Assembly (NCBI RefSeq): GCF_043641665.1
Contig: NC_092183.1
Location: 23,656,501-23,720,500 of the forward strand
Direction: 5' to 3'
Source of the DNA: Enoplosus armatus
Lineage: Eukaryota > Chordata > Actinopteri > Centrarchiformes > Enoplosidae
DNA: 64,000 nt
Below, piece after piece: positions 1 to 12,745 of this stretch; position 1 is the stretch's first letter, and every line of letters begins with the position of its first letter. A model generated the notes under the pieces. It was given only the letters and a program-made list of their open reading frames with translations, was not told where the DNA came from and searched no databases. The translations under genes and the position numbers were made by a program.

Positions 1-453
1 AATGATTCCCAGAAACTTACATTTATACCTACAGATCATTAACCCATTTGTTTGAATCTCACTGAACACTGTAGGAAATCGTTTTCTGTGTATCCTGCTA
101 ACCCACGAACAGTGTAACGACAGGCACAAATGTCACAAGGCTAACTGTTGATCTGCCACAAGACAATATCTAATTAACTGACCGCCACTGTTTACTGAAT
201 GTAAACGTCTCTACTCGACATAACCGTGTTTCCCCCAAAAGGCATTAAACCGGCTCGGTGTGCAACGATGAGGCCCATTGTTGTTGTTAGCTATCGCTAG
301 CGTTATAGCAGACAAGGATGCTAACGTTAACCAAAGCCGTGTCGGTTAGGAAAATATAGCTAGCTAACGTTAGCTTGGGTAACATCCCGTCGCCTAACAT
401 GAAGGTTTACCTCATTTTTACGGCGTTAGGGACCAGGGTTTATCTGCCATTAC
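1..453 (-). other. golph3: golph3 intron 1 (5' part)
   Basis: Sequence downstream of the golph3 exon 1 donor on the minus strand. It is AT-rich, with several GCTAACGTTAGC-like short palindromic words around 285-375. No further golph3 exon (expected next residues GYTSFWND) is visible, so this is the beginning of intron 1. Confidence 0.7.
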
Positions 454-663
454 CTCTCGGTCCTTTAGTCCCAGCAACAGCACTTCCTCCATCAAGGTGA
501 GACGTGTTTCTTTGGAGTCCCCGGTATCGTCATCGTCCTGCTCGTCTCCCCGCCGGGGCTCGTGGTCCTCCTGGCCGGACGGATGGTCTTTGTCAGCGGC
601 GTTGCGCGAGGCTTCGGTCCGCCTCTGCACGAGGCCCGAACTCCGCAGAGTCAAGGAAGTCAT
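454..663 (-). CDS. golph3: golph3 coding exon 1 (partial gene, rest lies left of the window)
   Basis: The minus strand encodes 70 residues starting MTSLTLRSSGLVQRRTEASR and ending in LTLMEEVLLLGLKDRE, followed directly by a GT donor at 453-452. This matches the N terminus of Golgi phosphoprotein 3 as I know it: an acidic, disordered N-terminal tail (run of D and E around residues 38-50) followed by the first helix of the PI4P-binding GPP34 domain. GOLPH3 is a peripheral trans-Golgi protein. It binds PI4P and MYO18A and retains glycosyltransferases by acting as a COPI adaptor. The ATG at 663 is the first in frame; the open frame continues upstream without another ATG. Only the first exon is here, so the PI4P pocket cannot be checked. 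Identification is strong; whether this is the sole golph3 or one of two teleost paralogues cannot be told. Confidence 0.93.
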
Positions 664-900
664 GTCTGCTGGCAAGTTAGCTGAACAACGACGAAACAAC
701 ACGCCTCGGACTACGCTGCCCGAGATGTTTGACTCTATTTGTTGTTGCCAACCATACAGCAGCTACCTCGAGCGTTTTGTGAACTGACTACTGCGGCCCG
801 AGTACCCTTGTCATCTGTGGTACTGTCCCCCCCTTGCTAGACTTCGTCCGCTGCAATATAGTGTCTATCTAATATGGCGCCGTGTGGCGAATGTGGTACC
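664..900 (-). promoter_or_regulatory. golph3: golph3 5' UTR and probable promoter
   Basis: This is the region directly upstream of the golph3 start codon on the minus strand. It contains CpG-containing GC-rich words, including the ATGGCGCCGTGTGGCG block near 873-888. No TATA box is obvious, as expected for a housekeeping Golgi gene. Position relative to exon 1 is the main evidence; no transcription start can be fixed. Confidence 0.45.
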
Positions 901-2154
901 GAACGTATCCAGCAGGTAGAGGCCGAGATAAGCAGAATACCAGCAAACAGGACCCAAGTAACTTTAAGTTAGGTCATACTGAAGCCCCTTTATTCTGCGT
1001 CATGTTACCTCATCAGTGCAATCACACTTTTATATGAATCTGTTAAAATCCCCTGTAATGGCTTGTCCAACCCTCCTTATCATCAAATAGGCTATACTTC
1101 AACAAGAAACTCCCATCTTATATACAGCCCAAGAACCAATGGAATACTCTATTCACACTTAAGCCTAAAAACCTATGGTCCTTTGAATCTAATAGTCAAA
1201 GCGTGAATACTATATTCACACTTTATCATGTATTGCCACCAATATCATTGCCTTAGGTCACCTAAATGACCCCCCCAAAAAAGCTTTTTGAGGTTCTGCC
1301 CCATCCCACAGTGGGATTTCCTATGTGGGTGCTCAAAGGATTTGAAAATCCCATTTGAAAAAAAAAAACACTCAACATTTCAATGTGTCTTCAGAGGTGT
1401 CCTTGTAAGGCAGTACCCTAAAAAGACCAGTAATTGGCGCCCTTGCACCATACTCTTGAGGGATAATTGAGACTTTTTTGGGGGGTGATTTCTCCTGTGC
1501 ACGCCACAGTTGCTCTCAAAGTTGAATATTGTAAACTACTTATTTTCATGTCATTTTGCACTAGAATGCATTTTAAAGCTTTAATCTTGCACTTCCCTGA
1601 GAGTGTGGGCTATGTCTGCTGTGCCATGAACCAGATTGTGACTCTCTGAGACCACATTCCATAGTGTAAACTAACTCATTGCTATGTCCATAATACTGGG
1701 GGGGGGGGGGCTGTGTCTGGACACATCCACCTCCACCAGCATGGAAGGAATCGTGTGAAACATTACCTTGTACTTTCACCAAAGCGCATTGCATTCACCA
1801 AAGCAAATCTTATCTTGTAATTATGACTTCTGTATGTCTTCATTATGACTTGCTATCTCATCAGGAGCAGGTCTGCGCGAGCAATGCCAAGGACTTTAGA
1901 TGCTGGCATACAAATAATAATGGCATCCACATTTCTCAGTGACAGTATCTCATAATTACGAGGTGCTTTTCTCGCCATTATGAGGTCCTAATTGCGCATC
2001 TTCTCGTGTAATTGTGAGATAGAAAGTCACAATTATGACATAACAGAAGTCAGAATTACAGCAACAGGCCTTTTTGTGTCTTAACTTGTAACTTCCACAT
2101 GGGGGAATAAAAAGCAACATACAAATAAGCAAACTAGCAGATCAGTTCGATTAA

Positions 2155-2301
2155 AACTTAAATTTAAACCTTAAATTCAGTTGTCGTCTTCACAAAAATG
2201 AATTAACTGCATGTATACATATACAATATATGTATATGTATACATGCAGCTAATTCATTTCTGTGAAGACGACAACTGAATTTAAGGTTTAAATTTAAGT
2301 T
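2155..2301. repeat. 147-bp near-perfect palindrome (hairpin, MITE-like)
   Basis: The left arm starts AACTTAAATTTAAACC and its reverse complement ends the block at 2301. About 68 bp pair on each side with two mismatches, around an AT-rich centre near 2228. Both mismatches are A/G differences between arms, so an RNA from the minus strand would pair them as G-U and fold into an uninterrupted hairpin. Pairing weakens but continues a few bases beyond both ends. Most likely a palindromic non-autonomous element. Confidence 0.85.
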
Positions 2302-2534
2302 TATATCTTTATTTATTCATCATAAAGCTACTTGGACTATTAAAGCTTATACATGAAAAGAAAAGAAAAACATAATACGCACATAGAATTGTGTTCCTAA
2401 AAATATAATGATATGAAATATGAAATAATGAAATATAATCTGATACTTTGCAATATACACAGGAAACAGTCTATTCAGACTTTTATACACATTGCTATTT
2501 TTACACAAACTTCCTGCAGGTGTGAAGTTCACTT

Positions 2535-2642
2535 TTTAGGTTCATTGTTCTGTGCTGTTATTGTTTTTTTTAATGCAATGCATATAATGAAATATACATA
2601 AAGGTATTTCAAAAGAAGTAGGCTACTTTTCCCCCTTTTTAT
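2535..2642 (+). repeat. Dispersed repeat, copy 1 (second copy at 61933-62026)
   Basis: A segment running from TTCTGTGCTGTTATT through GAAATATACATAAA to GGCTACTTTTCCCCC is shared, with small changes, with the segment at 61933-62026 in npr3 intron 1. Two copies in the same orientation indicate an interspersed repeat whose full borders I cannot define. Confidence 0.6.
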
Positions 2643-2689
2643 GTGGTTGTTTTAAATAGTAGGCTCTATTATAGAAGTTGCGATTGCTG

Positions 2690-3060
2690 CATTCCGAGTG
2701 TGTGACGCTCAGGGAAAAATCGGACGCCTGTTAATGCCGGAGCCCCTCGTGTCACGTGATCCAACCGGGACTTCACTTTGGTCCCGCCGAGGCCACATCG
2801 CTGTTCACGGGGGCCCTGTCAGCACGCGGGACGGGAGGAAGTGATGGCTGGGAGGCGGAGTCCAGGGGCAGAAACAGCCAGCCCGCCCGAGCTCCGCCCC
2901 CCGCCCTCCGCCTGCAGCCGGGATTATTACAGCTCAGGGCGGCCGCGGCAGTTTTTTCCTACAGCGTATCGCCCGTACATGTGGAGGTGGTGGGGGGGGG
3001 GAGAAAGAAAAAAATGACCGCAATCCCAGGGATGTTTCGCTTCTCGGATGGGGTTTTCCT
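2690..3060 (+). promoter_or_regulatory. pdzd2: CpG-rich candidate promoter / first non-coding exon of pdzd2
   Basis: GC content and CpG density rise sharply here compared with AT-rich flanks. The block contains an E-box GTCACGTGAT (2751-2760), several GC boxes (CCGCCC/CCGCCCTCC around 2881-2910) and a GGCCGCGG word near 2940. It is the only CpG-island-like block between golph3 and the first pdzd2 coding exon, so it is the most economical pdzd2 promoter. That leaves about 9.7 kb of 5' non-coding region or intron before the ATG. No donor site can be chosen with confidence. Confidence 0.5.
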
Positions 3061-3093
3061 GCCGTGGATGTCTGTTTGATGGAGTTTCGAAGT

Positions 3094-3107
3094 CCCCCCC
3101 CCCCCAC

Positions 3108-3138
<31 letters not shown>

Positions 3139-3141
3139 ACA
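3094..3141. repeat. Poly-C tract plus (CA)n microsatellite
   Basis: Twelve Cs at 3094-3105 are followed by a short TCTC spacer and a CA dinucleotide run at 3114-3141. Confidence 0.95.
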
Positions 3142-5463
3142 GCGGAGATAAACGCAGTTTTGCGCTACTTTTATCCTTGCAGGGATTTGAACCGACTGAA
3201 GCGCATCTGAAAATTGTGAATGTGTAGATTTTTTTGGGGGGGAGGACTTGCAAGACTCAGCATCTTCTTCACTTTTTTTTTTTTTTTTTTTTTTAAACCG
3301 TGAAAACATGGAATATTCTAACGCTTTGAACTGGAATTGAGAGCCTCCGAACTCCTATGACCATGTAGCAGCCCACCCCCCCCAAAAAAAAGGTACAGTG
3401 TACTCTGCGTTATAATAATGTACTGTCTGTCCTAACTGACCGTATTGGAATAAGGTACTATTTCCTACCAGATTGTGCTTTTAAAAGTGTCGTTTTCCAC
3501 AGGGAGACAGAAATGGATGCAATTTAGAATAACAGTCACGACGCAAAAGCCACGCATCAACTCTCGAAACCAAAACACTGGAGTCCGGCTGGTTCCATTC
3601 AACTTTTACAACTCCTGGCTCTCTGTAGGAAGACACTTTTCCTAACCGGACATTTCAGTTTGTCCGGGTTCAAGTGTGAGAATGCTGTCTGGGCCGAATT
3701 TAAAATCTAGGCCTATTGCAGGGGAGGCTATGGCCACCATTCATAGCTTTAAAAAAAAAACTCCAAATAAGTTGTATTTGACCTTCCTTTGACCACACCT
3801 CGCTTCGTTTAAAATGCCAACTGCAACCACCACTGTGGCTGGTAGTATTTTCAAGAGAGGCTGCTTTGTTTTAAACACAGTTCTCTTTACACTACAACTC
3901 TTTTACACATATTAACAACTGCAGTGAATGACTTCACTGTGGAATAATGTGATAGCTTTCACATATAGAGGCACTGATCATTCCCAGCCTACATGTATAT
4001 GTATATATATAGTTTAACAGAAGTTCTGCATATACAGTATGTCACTTAATATACTGCCTGGAGTGAGTACATAATAAAAAAACTGCATGCTGATCTGATG
4101 CTTGAGATTGAATCGAAAATGGGAGCAAAAATGTGACAGGGTTTGCCCAATTTGTTTTGTTTTTGACCATTACATATTCACGCAACAACATCTACTTGAA
4201 GAGTTCCTTTAAGAAAAACCCCTGATTGGCTGTTTGATTCAGACCTGGTCCAGTTTTCTTTTGGGTTTTTTTTAAAGACTAAATACAAAAGGGGGCGGGC
4301 GCTCACAGACACACATTTTTGTGGAGGAGCCCTTCAACTAGATGTTGTTAGTGACTTGCAATGGTCAAAACGAGTTATTTCAACCGAAATTCTAATTGAA
4401 TAATATTACCTACTGCAGCTTTAACTTACACGTTTCCATTGGAACTACTCTGCCGTAAATGGGATCGTAATATATGATAATGGTATCGTTCTAGCTGTTG
4501 TCAATAGTAAATGTTGTTATTCAGTAATAATTCTGGTCAAATCATCTCCACTTTCCGCCTCTGCAGAGAGCGTTGTTGATGTCTGTCACTTGCCCACGTT
4601 TCTTTTACATCCAGGTATATTTTTCTGTCTCCGCTGCGCTTAGTGAAGCATAATCTCCACAGACAGCCATTTACATCAGTGGTTCTCTCACTCACCAGGG
4701 GTCATTTGAGGTGGTTCCAGGGGGTCCCCAGAAAACAGGGTGTGACAGTGACAGTGACAGAGTGGAGGACGATTTTGGTCGTGGGTTTCATGCACCTTCT
4801 GTAATAAAACATCTCCTATCAGATGGGGGATGCTGGGACAAAATCTCATACATGCATCTTATATATGGCGGTCCGTGGCCTAATTCGTGTCTCTTTGAGA
4901 ACCACTGGTTTGCATCACACAAGTCTCTCATTGTTTTTATGTCGCAAACGTATTAGCGGTGTTTTATAATGACCGATCAAGGCCACCAGTGTCCGGTTTG
5001 AGCTTGCTGGTTTCACTGCAGATGGAGGTTTCTTTAGCTGCTAAATGCTCCAGCTAGTCTCTAACTGTGTCTGCCTGCTGATTGCTGCTGGGCAGGTAGT
5101 GTGTGCAGTGGCCTTCCCACTGAAAACAGCTGCCTGCTGCTGCTGGAGACAGATTGTCGGTGAGAGCAAGGCTGAAAAGTTCTGTGGGGCTACATAGTTT
5201 GTAATTCACTGTGGGTTCATTACTGTGAGGGATTCAATATTAATATAGTGACTTATTGAAAAACACATCATCTGTTAATAAGTACTGTATTAGGTGGGAA
5301 AATAAGTCGTTTTGTCTTTGTTAAGTTTTGGCATCGGTGTTCCACAGTAACTGTTTGATATGATGTTTGTAGCCAAACGTATACAGAACGTAGAACAGCT
5401 TTTAACAAGTCTTTTACCGCACTAAATGTGTTCTCAGGCCTTGGTTGGTCTACCCTCAGGGTT

Positions 5464-5512
<49 letters not shown>

Positions 5513-8339
5513 AAGGAGACAGAAGTGGAAAGGGAGGAGGGAGATTTGCGATTATTAAATCAGCTTCAAGTTTGGTTCTGCTGAAAACTGTCAGGACAAT
5601 GCCAGCCCTGAATGACGCGGGCTAGGATAAGCAGTAGTCACCAGTCGAGTGGCCGCGTGAACAACGAAAACAGGTTTTGCTTGCTGTAATCATTCCTCCT
5701 GTTCATACTGGGCATTAGGAGATCCCTTCCTAATATGCTCCCATTGGAACAGAGTGTCCACAGTCCTCACTTTGTTCAAAACAAATTCCATTTGAAAAGT
5801 TCAACTGAAGATAACAGGAGGCTTCAGCTGTCCGAGTTAGACGAATCAAGCGAGGGTCTTTCAGTTACAGGCTTACTATAGCCTTAGATACATTTTGGAA
5901 AGCTTTTTTTTTTTTTGCACAGAAAACAGGACTGGATTTTGTCCCCTATTACTTACAGCGAAATGGAGGGACGGGATCTTCCTGACCAGTGTGAACAGGA
6001 GGAATGATTACAGCAAACAACAACCTGATTCGATGTACATACGGGCATGTGAGTATTGTTTTAAGACAGACTTGAAAAACCTCTCCCTTATAAATATGAG
6101 GCGCGTGCAGTATTTGTTCAGATACAGCCATAAACTCCTCTTGTAAGCAGATGTTACATATCTAGGACCTCCAATGCCCGACTGTGGCCTCAATAGCTCT
6201 TCGTGCAGGCTGGGTAGGCATACATCTGTTCATTATTTTTTTTTTAATCCCACAAAGCATTCCCACAGGCAGCCACCACCCCACGTTTCTGCGTGTCGGC
6301 TCCCAGGTGGCTTAAGGTGGAATTGTTTCAATTTGAACTTGATTCGACTTGTTTCAGCTCTCGAGCTGCACGGCGAGAGTCAGGAGCGAAACAAAGAGGT
6401 GCCTGGAGGAAGATAAGAGAAACCACCTGGAGATGCTAGTTTTTGAAATAGTACCTACACACACACACACACTGTGCTGTCAGTCTGGGAACATGGGGCC
6501 GTTTTGTGGCTACAAGATGCGTCCTGCAGACCCTGAGATTGACTTGGAACTCCAGTTCCAGAACAGAAACGGCCCTCTCCCGCTCCCTCTGCCCACGCCG
6601 CTCGCACAGACTGCACAACAGCAGCTCACCACGTCCCAATAAATAGCTCTAATTCCTGGCGTGTTCCAGCACCCCTGTCCTGCCGTGCTGCTTGCACTTC
6701 TCCGCTTGTGTGGGGAGTTTTTCCTCGGTCGCCTGATTTAGTTTTTTACTGATTTGAACCGTCGCCTTACTTCTCCCAACAGGCAACAGAGAGCGGTTTT
6801 CTTGTCACTCCCTGACGTCGCGGTGTGCAAACATGAGAAGCAATTGATCAACCGCTCTCATGTGATTCCCACACGTGCCCTTTTCTGTGTGATATTGTAC
6901 CTTTTGATTTTGATTTTTTTCCACCTGAAGGCTAATGTTACATGAAATGAAAGAGTAATAACTTTAATTTGTTCTAACTAGTGGTGCTGGTCTTTTTTCT
7001 TTTTCTTTTTCTTTGCGGCAGACGGAGAGTGTGAGCTGTGAAGTGCAGGAAAAAATGATATGACATGTTGCTCTTGCTAATTCTTTTTCATCTGGTTAAT
7101 TGGTGGAGCATCTTGCTGCTGTCAGTGTTTGCTGCCCTCTTTCTGTTTTTGGTTCACTGCATATGGATCAGATTCTGTGCCTGGTGCGGTATAACTGTAG
7201 TGGTGCGCCCACAGATGTTGGGGAAACACTGTATAGAATGAACCGCCATCATCAGGTGGTTGACAGTCAGTCACCAGCTGTGTGTCCAGACTGCAGTGGA
7301 CCACATTGGTGTGTTTTTTTTTTTATTCTGTAACAATGTGACATTGTGGATGTACTGAAATAGGGCTTTATCTAATCTTTGGCCATATGGCGCCTAGCAG
7401 GGTAGAGGGGGTGGGGGGGGGGGATGAGACATGTAGGTCAGCCTGAAACACAGAACAAAGAGTGGGGAACTAATCCTTGTTGTCAAACTGTAAGGTAGAG
7501 AATTTTGTTCGCCCGGAAACGCAGTGAGCCTTTTGAAGCATTAGTGAATACAAAAAGGTGCCGCATCAAACAGGGAGTTCTGGAAGGCACTCCTTAAGTC
7601 TGAAGGGAAAGTCTTTGCGTACATGTCACCGTACTGCTACTGTGATAACCTTCCAGAGTTGTAAACCTTGAGCATAAAAACCGCTGTGCAGCATTTTTGT
7701 GTCCGATAGGTGGTTTGTTACATCTTACCTATGGCAACGTTCCCATACCAAGGCAGCCCCTTGTGTCTTGTTGAGACTTATACACTCCATGCCAAGGCCT
7801 CCGAAGAAAAACGAATGGCTGCGTTTCTAAGATTAATCTCATATTTGACGATGATTAATAAGCCTCAAAGTAGGGTAGGTAGACATGTGTCCATGTTTCC
7901 ACCGTGGGAGTGGTATGTACAATATGGTTATTTTAAACAATTTTGTCATTGAATTTGTGACATATGACATATACCGTGATAGCCTACCTCAGAGGGCCAA
8001 CAAAATGACAGCGTGAACGCATTATTTTGTACAAAAGATGAAGCAGTATGATTGCACTCAACTCAGAGCTGTCAGAAATTATCGATATTTATATTAAGTA
8101 ACAGAATTGAACTCGCATTTAACTTCCCCTCGGGGAACCATCCTGAGAAAAGGGGAAAATTAGGGCATTTAATTCTGGAGGTTGCTACTAAGTTCTTGAC
8201 TTGTGTACGGTGACCGTAATACTTCATACGCACAAACAACATTGCACTGATGTGAGGTCGTTCGGAAGCCCCACTATCACAGGAAGAGGAAAGTTTTCGC
8301 CTGGTGGTTCTAGGCCATGTCGTCGTTGAAGTGTTGAAA
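3142..8339. other. Upstream / 5' intronic region of pdzd2 without recognised genes
   Basis: No coding exon with similarity to a known protein was found on either strand. It holds poly-T at about 3275-3294, a (GT)n run at 5468-5500 passing into GA repeats, and small poly-T and poly-G runs. The stretch at about 4960-5110 shares short words (CTAAATGCTCC, CAGCTAGTCTCT) with the dispersed repeat near 55570. Short open frames here are not supported by anything else. Confidence 0.5.
5468..5512. repeat. (GT)n-(GA)n microsatellite
   Basis: Sixteen GT repeats at 5468-5500 followed by six GA units. Confidence 0.95.
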
Positions 8340-9330
8340 CTTCTCAATATTAACAAGGGGGCTCCACAAGGCTCCATCAATTTTAGGACCTTCTCTTTAC
8401 AACCTATATTAGTAATCTTGGCTTGTACCGTGATAATTTCTATGTAGATGACACTACATTATATGCAAATGCAGACACAATTGAGCACGAACTTACCACA
8501 CTGCAGCACAATTTTGATTCTACAGAAAGAGCCCTTGACAACTAAAATTGGTATTAAATGAATAAATCGTCCATTGCTGCGTAAGCATTCCCATTTATTC
8601 TCACACTAAAAGGTTTCAAAATTGAAAAGGTTTCCACCTACAAGCACCTTGGCATGTGTTCAGACAGTAAGGTATCTAAGTTCCACGTCAATTAACTGAT
8701 AAAGAATCTCCAACTCCTAGGAAACACTTGGTCCAGGCGTGGGTGATAGGAAATGATAGCACGGTGACGATTCATCAATAACAATACAAAAGTTGTTCAA
8801 CAGATGTTTGATCGTTTCACGTAAATATGCAAACCATCCTTAATACGCCCTCAATATCCCTTGAAAAACGGAGCGTGCTACGAGTGATGGAAACATTTCA
8901 GCTATATCGCCCAGCCCCAAGTTGGTCCAATCTACGTTTCTTCGAACTGTGAACCATGGCGATGTAGATTATATGCACACGAATCAGCTTAATACCTGAA
9001 GCCACTGAACACCCTATGTCACAGTGACATTTGTTTCATTTCTGGTGATAGCCATACTGTCCTTCATTGTACACTTTATAGAAATGTAAACTAAACATCC
9101 TTATCCCATATCCTTGATTTTCAAAAAGCTACCTCCGTATTCCGCCAACCCCCTTTTAAAGATTCTGTATACCTCACATGTGCACAGAGCAGCCTGCTCC
9201 TGGAAAATCCTTGGGATAAAAGCCACCCATGGGCTATCGGCTTTTAATTTCTTTGCAACAGATGCATTTGAAACGGATGATACTATCACCGATGAGCAGA
9301 CTCCTGTGGATGATGGCAAATAAGTCCTAC
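8340..9330 (+). pseudogene. Degenerate LINE reverse transcriptase fragment
   Basis: Broken frames translate to typical non-LTR retrotransposon RT blocks in the right order. NKGAPQGS at about 8352 is the GxPQGS block, and YISNLGLYRDNFYVDDTTLY at about 8402-8461 contains the YVDD catalytic box. LTTLQHNFD and later VSTYKHLGM follow, then a thumb/C-terminal-like part with GDVDYMH near 8960 and FKKLPPYSANPLL near 9120. Several stops and frameshifts separate the blocks, so the element is dead. The family (I/L1/RTE or other) is not determined. Confidence 0.65.
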
Positions 9331-10140
9331 TATAAATCTGTATCAATATAGACTGCAGGTCTTGCTCCTGTTACAAGTGTTAGGCTGTGAGCCAGAGATT
9401 ATGTGCAGAGGGGGGGGAAGGGCGCTATTTAGAGGGATTTAGGTCGGTACTGGAAATGCCACGTTAATACTGTTGTTATTTAACTGATGTGTGTCACCAG
9501 TTGACGGACTGATCCTGTTTCTGTCTCTTTTATTCTTTGTCTGTCTGTGTGAAGATCACAGTGTAAAGTCTTCATGAAAAGGCTTCATTTACACACACAC
9601 ACTCACACTCGCTGTCATTTTTAAGCGTGTCATATCTTGATAGAAGTCTGCTGTTGTAGCTGTCACCTCTTGATCACCTAATTTTGATATTTAGTCATAT
9701 TTGTTTCTATTGTTAATATGTTATATTTAATACGAGTCTACTCTGAACAATTGTATTAATCCTGTGATACAAAATGACGAAATGCAGCATGGCTCTTAAG
9801 GACCGACTGCCAATGCTTCGACCCTTTCGCACAGTGGAGCAGCGCAGTTTTCCCACCATGCTGTGGACTTTTGGAATATACACAACAGTTTAAGCACTGT
9901 CGCTATTTAACGCTATAAAATAACTGAGAGCTGAGACACAGCTTCAGTGCAATGTGCAAACTATTTGAAGATTAATTGACACCTCTTTGCCAACGGCCGC
10001 GTCATTCCAATGAGTAGCCATTGAGATGAAGAAAGCCCAAACACGGCATCACTGTGTGGCATAAAATGAACAGGAAGAGAGAATGAATCGTCAACTTAAA
10101 ATGTAATGATTGTGACAGCCCTAGCAGTAAGCAAATAAGA
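9331..10140. other. Non-coding stretch, nothing recognised
   Basis: AT-rich sequence with a poly-G run near 9410 and a short CA tract near 9591. No gene or named repeat recognised. Confidence 0.5.
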
Positions 10141-10690
10141 GCGCTGCAGGAATGAGTCCTAAAACCCGGAAAATGAGTTCGCATTTTTACACTTCGTGTT
10201 CCCTCATCTGGAGGTCAATGGGGTTATTGGTTAGATGCCTGAAATAAGGTCTGTGGTTAACACAAACTTAAGAGATTTCAACGTTTTGTTCTATGACATA
10301 AAATACGTCAGTAGATACCCCCCACTCGTGAATTTTGAAGCTTTTACGTGTCTTAAAAATGAAGACTAAATGAGACTACGTCTTCACGCCGAACACGGAA
10401 AGTCATCTACTCACTAGTCCGCCTTTACAGCCTCGTTGTGTTTATACTCTATATCTACCTGTCTATATATCTATATCTATCTATAGTCTCTTAAAAGTGA
10501 AGCTCAGCAGTGGTGACGTTGAAGTCATGCGACCATTAGCGCTTCAAAAATCATAAAAGTGGTGTTCATTAGTGAAGATTATCTTGCTGAACAAAACGTG
10601 TAAGTATCATAAACTTTTTGTTTTGCCACAGAGCTTATTTTCTGCAATAATCCAAAATCCCATGGAATAATCCCATTCGTAATACTTTGC
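10141..10690 (+). mobile_element. Dispersed fish repeat family 1, copy A
   Basis: Starts with GGAATGAGTCC near 10150. It shares a long collinear stretch with 54752-55440: GCCTGAAATAAGGTCTGTGG, the CTATATATCT microsatellite, the AAAAGTGAAGCT block, and CAAAACGTGTAAGTATCAT. Its 3' part is also collinear with 13795-14115. Three related copies in one window show a mobile repeat. No coding capacity is visible, so it is probably non-autonomous. Confidence 0.75.
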
Positions 10691-11612
10691 AGGATCACGT
10701 TCAAGGGTTTATATCTCAATTGCATTTATACCTTCTACATTTTTCCATCTTTGTCTTGTCCATCGTGTATTATTCTATCAGTATGGAGTAGTCGCCTGTT
10801 CTGTTGTAGCTCGATAGTAAGTTGATGGTAGTTTTCTCAGATAGTTTACAGTCATTTTACAAGCATTGTTTGATTGTATATTAACATATAATCCTCCTGG
10901 CTTTCATTCATTGTAGGTTACCGGCTTTCATGCAGTATACAACTCAGGCTGTGTGTCCCTCCCCAGTTTGCCAGTTGTCTGTGGTGATGCACGAAGTTGA
11001 ATGCTCAGCTGAATTTGCCCCCCCTCCTGCACAATGCAGCTGTAACAAACAGCACCAACAGCAGATTTGTTATTGTTGGAGTGAAAACACAGGGGGCAGA
11101 CACTTATACTACAAGTAACAAAGAGCTTTACAAAACCACAATAAACAAGAGAAATGACCAGATAAGTCATGCATGAAAGTGGAATTGATGCTGTAATATT
11201 GACAATGGAGGTGTGATGTACTAAAACACAGTGAAAACTAGTGAAGTAAAAAAAACAGGGGGACTGACCGGTTTCAAGAGAGCAAGCAATTCTGAAAAGG
11301 TGTGTTTTTAAAGAGAGCTATTTTTTTTTAGCCTGCCTGATCTCGTTCCAGGGTCGTGGGGGCCCTGACTCCTCCTCTGGTTTTTAGCCTTTACCGAGGA
11401 ATCACTAGCAGACCTCTGCCGGAGGATCTCGGCCTGCAATCAGGCTCGTAGAGGCTTCATGCTCCTCAGTTCATGCAGTCGAGATACTTAGCAAAGCTGA
11501 ACACAATTATGAACACAGCATTGATCAGCTGTAATTATATTACACGGCTGTTCCAGATATTTAGTATTATCCTTTCACAAAGGTTGGGGACTTTAAAAAA
11601 AAAAAAATGAAT

Positions 11613-11750
11613 GGCCCGGGCACCCTGGTGGCCTAGGGGTTTAAGGCCTTGACTGTGAACCGTAACATCCCCGGTTAGCATTCGGCCGGGGACCCTTTGT
11701 TGCATGTCATTCCCGATATCTCTCTCCCAGCTGTCGAATAAAGGTTGCCT
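11613..11750 (+). mobile_element. tRNA-derived SINE fragment
   Basis: The sequence GGTGGCCTAGGGGTTTAAGG resembles a pol III A box. The later CCCCGGTTAGCATTCGGCC resembles a degenerate B box (canonical GGTTCGANTCC). These are followed by GACCCTTTGTTGCATGTCAT and a AATAAAGG tail, the usual body of a common teleost tRNA-derived SINE. Internal promoter changes suggest it is inactive. Confidence 0.75.
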
Positions 11751-12745
11751 CCCAATATATCACATTTTGAAAAGCTTCTTCCCCCTAAGATTCTACTAAA
11801 CCCCTCACCTCCACTAACTTCCTTTTAAACCAAGCCCTCCAATTCCAGACCGTGGTTCAGCTCAGGCCAGAACAGGGCAGGCCCCGTTTGCTTTCAGTCG
11901 GAGAGTACAGGAATAGTAGAGACAGATGGTACCACAAAGCCCCAACAGTTTATTTGAAGCCAAAGCTCTGTATAGTCATTAAAGTGTGGTCTCATGGTAG
12001 CCTGCGTTTTTTTTTTGTCTATATCTGCCACAGATGTGGCTGCACTCAGCTCTCTGTCTGTAGTTAAGCGTGTAGATGTAGGGCCAACCCAGATTCCTCA
12101 CTTCACATAGGAGCCCTTCATTGTGAATGGGGGCCCCCTGAAAGCAGCTCTTCCGGTTTAGCATGTTTCAGACCCATTAACAACAAACTTAACTTTATTA
12201 TCTCTCAGCCATTTACGAAACATAACTTTTTAAGTTCTAGAAGTTGAACGAAAGTTTATGGATAGATTTTTATTTTATTTTTTTATCATCCAGGCAGTCG
12301 TTGGTTTCAATTTTCAATTTCAGGAAGGGAAAGTGGGGTGAGATCGGCCATGTGTGTTTCAGGATGTTTTGCATTACTATAAATGAGTAAACGGCAAGAG
12401 GTGTTCAGGGGCATTCTACCGCAGAGTAAAGTTGTTTTTTTTCCCATGGGCGTCCAATTATTTAACCTATGCTATGCTGAATAACCAAAACAAGCTTATT
12501 CTTTTGGGGTTTTTTTTTTTATTTACAACCCCGTTTCTACCTGTTTGTCATTATTTATGACATAAGAAGTCCAGTTACAGTCCGGACTACTGTATTTGCA
12601 AGGTAACCAAAAACAGATACCTTAGATACCTTTTGTGACTTGTTTATTGTGCTCTCATGGCTTGATGCTGCTTCCATATCCTGCTAGCACCACCCCAGCT
12701 CATCCAGAAACTTCTCTAAGTAGGGTTTGTCCACTTTTTCTGCAG
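11751..12745. other. Non-coding stretch upstream of the pdzd2 start exon
   Basis: No gene recognised. It contains poly-T runs near 12010, 12280 and 12510 and ends in the pyrimidine-rich tract before the acceptor candidates at 12744-12745 and 12757-12758. Confidence 0.5.

Larger units (their letters stand above)
901..2690. other. golph3-pdzd2 intergenic spacer
   Basis: No gene is recognised. The stretch is AT-rich and contains a poly-G run near 1699, low-complexity words of the CATAATTATGAG type around 1820-2060, a long palindrome at 2155-2301 and a dispersed repeat at about 2535-2642 (listed separately). Confidence 0.6.

Noticed and set aside
2756..3079. 107-residue plus-strand frame in the CpG-rich block
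   Set aside because: GC-rich, low-complexity and proline/arginine-rich with no recognisable domain; two overlapping frames of similar length are open, as expected by chance in CpG islands.
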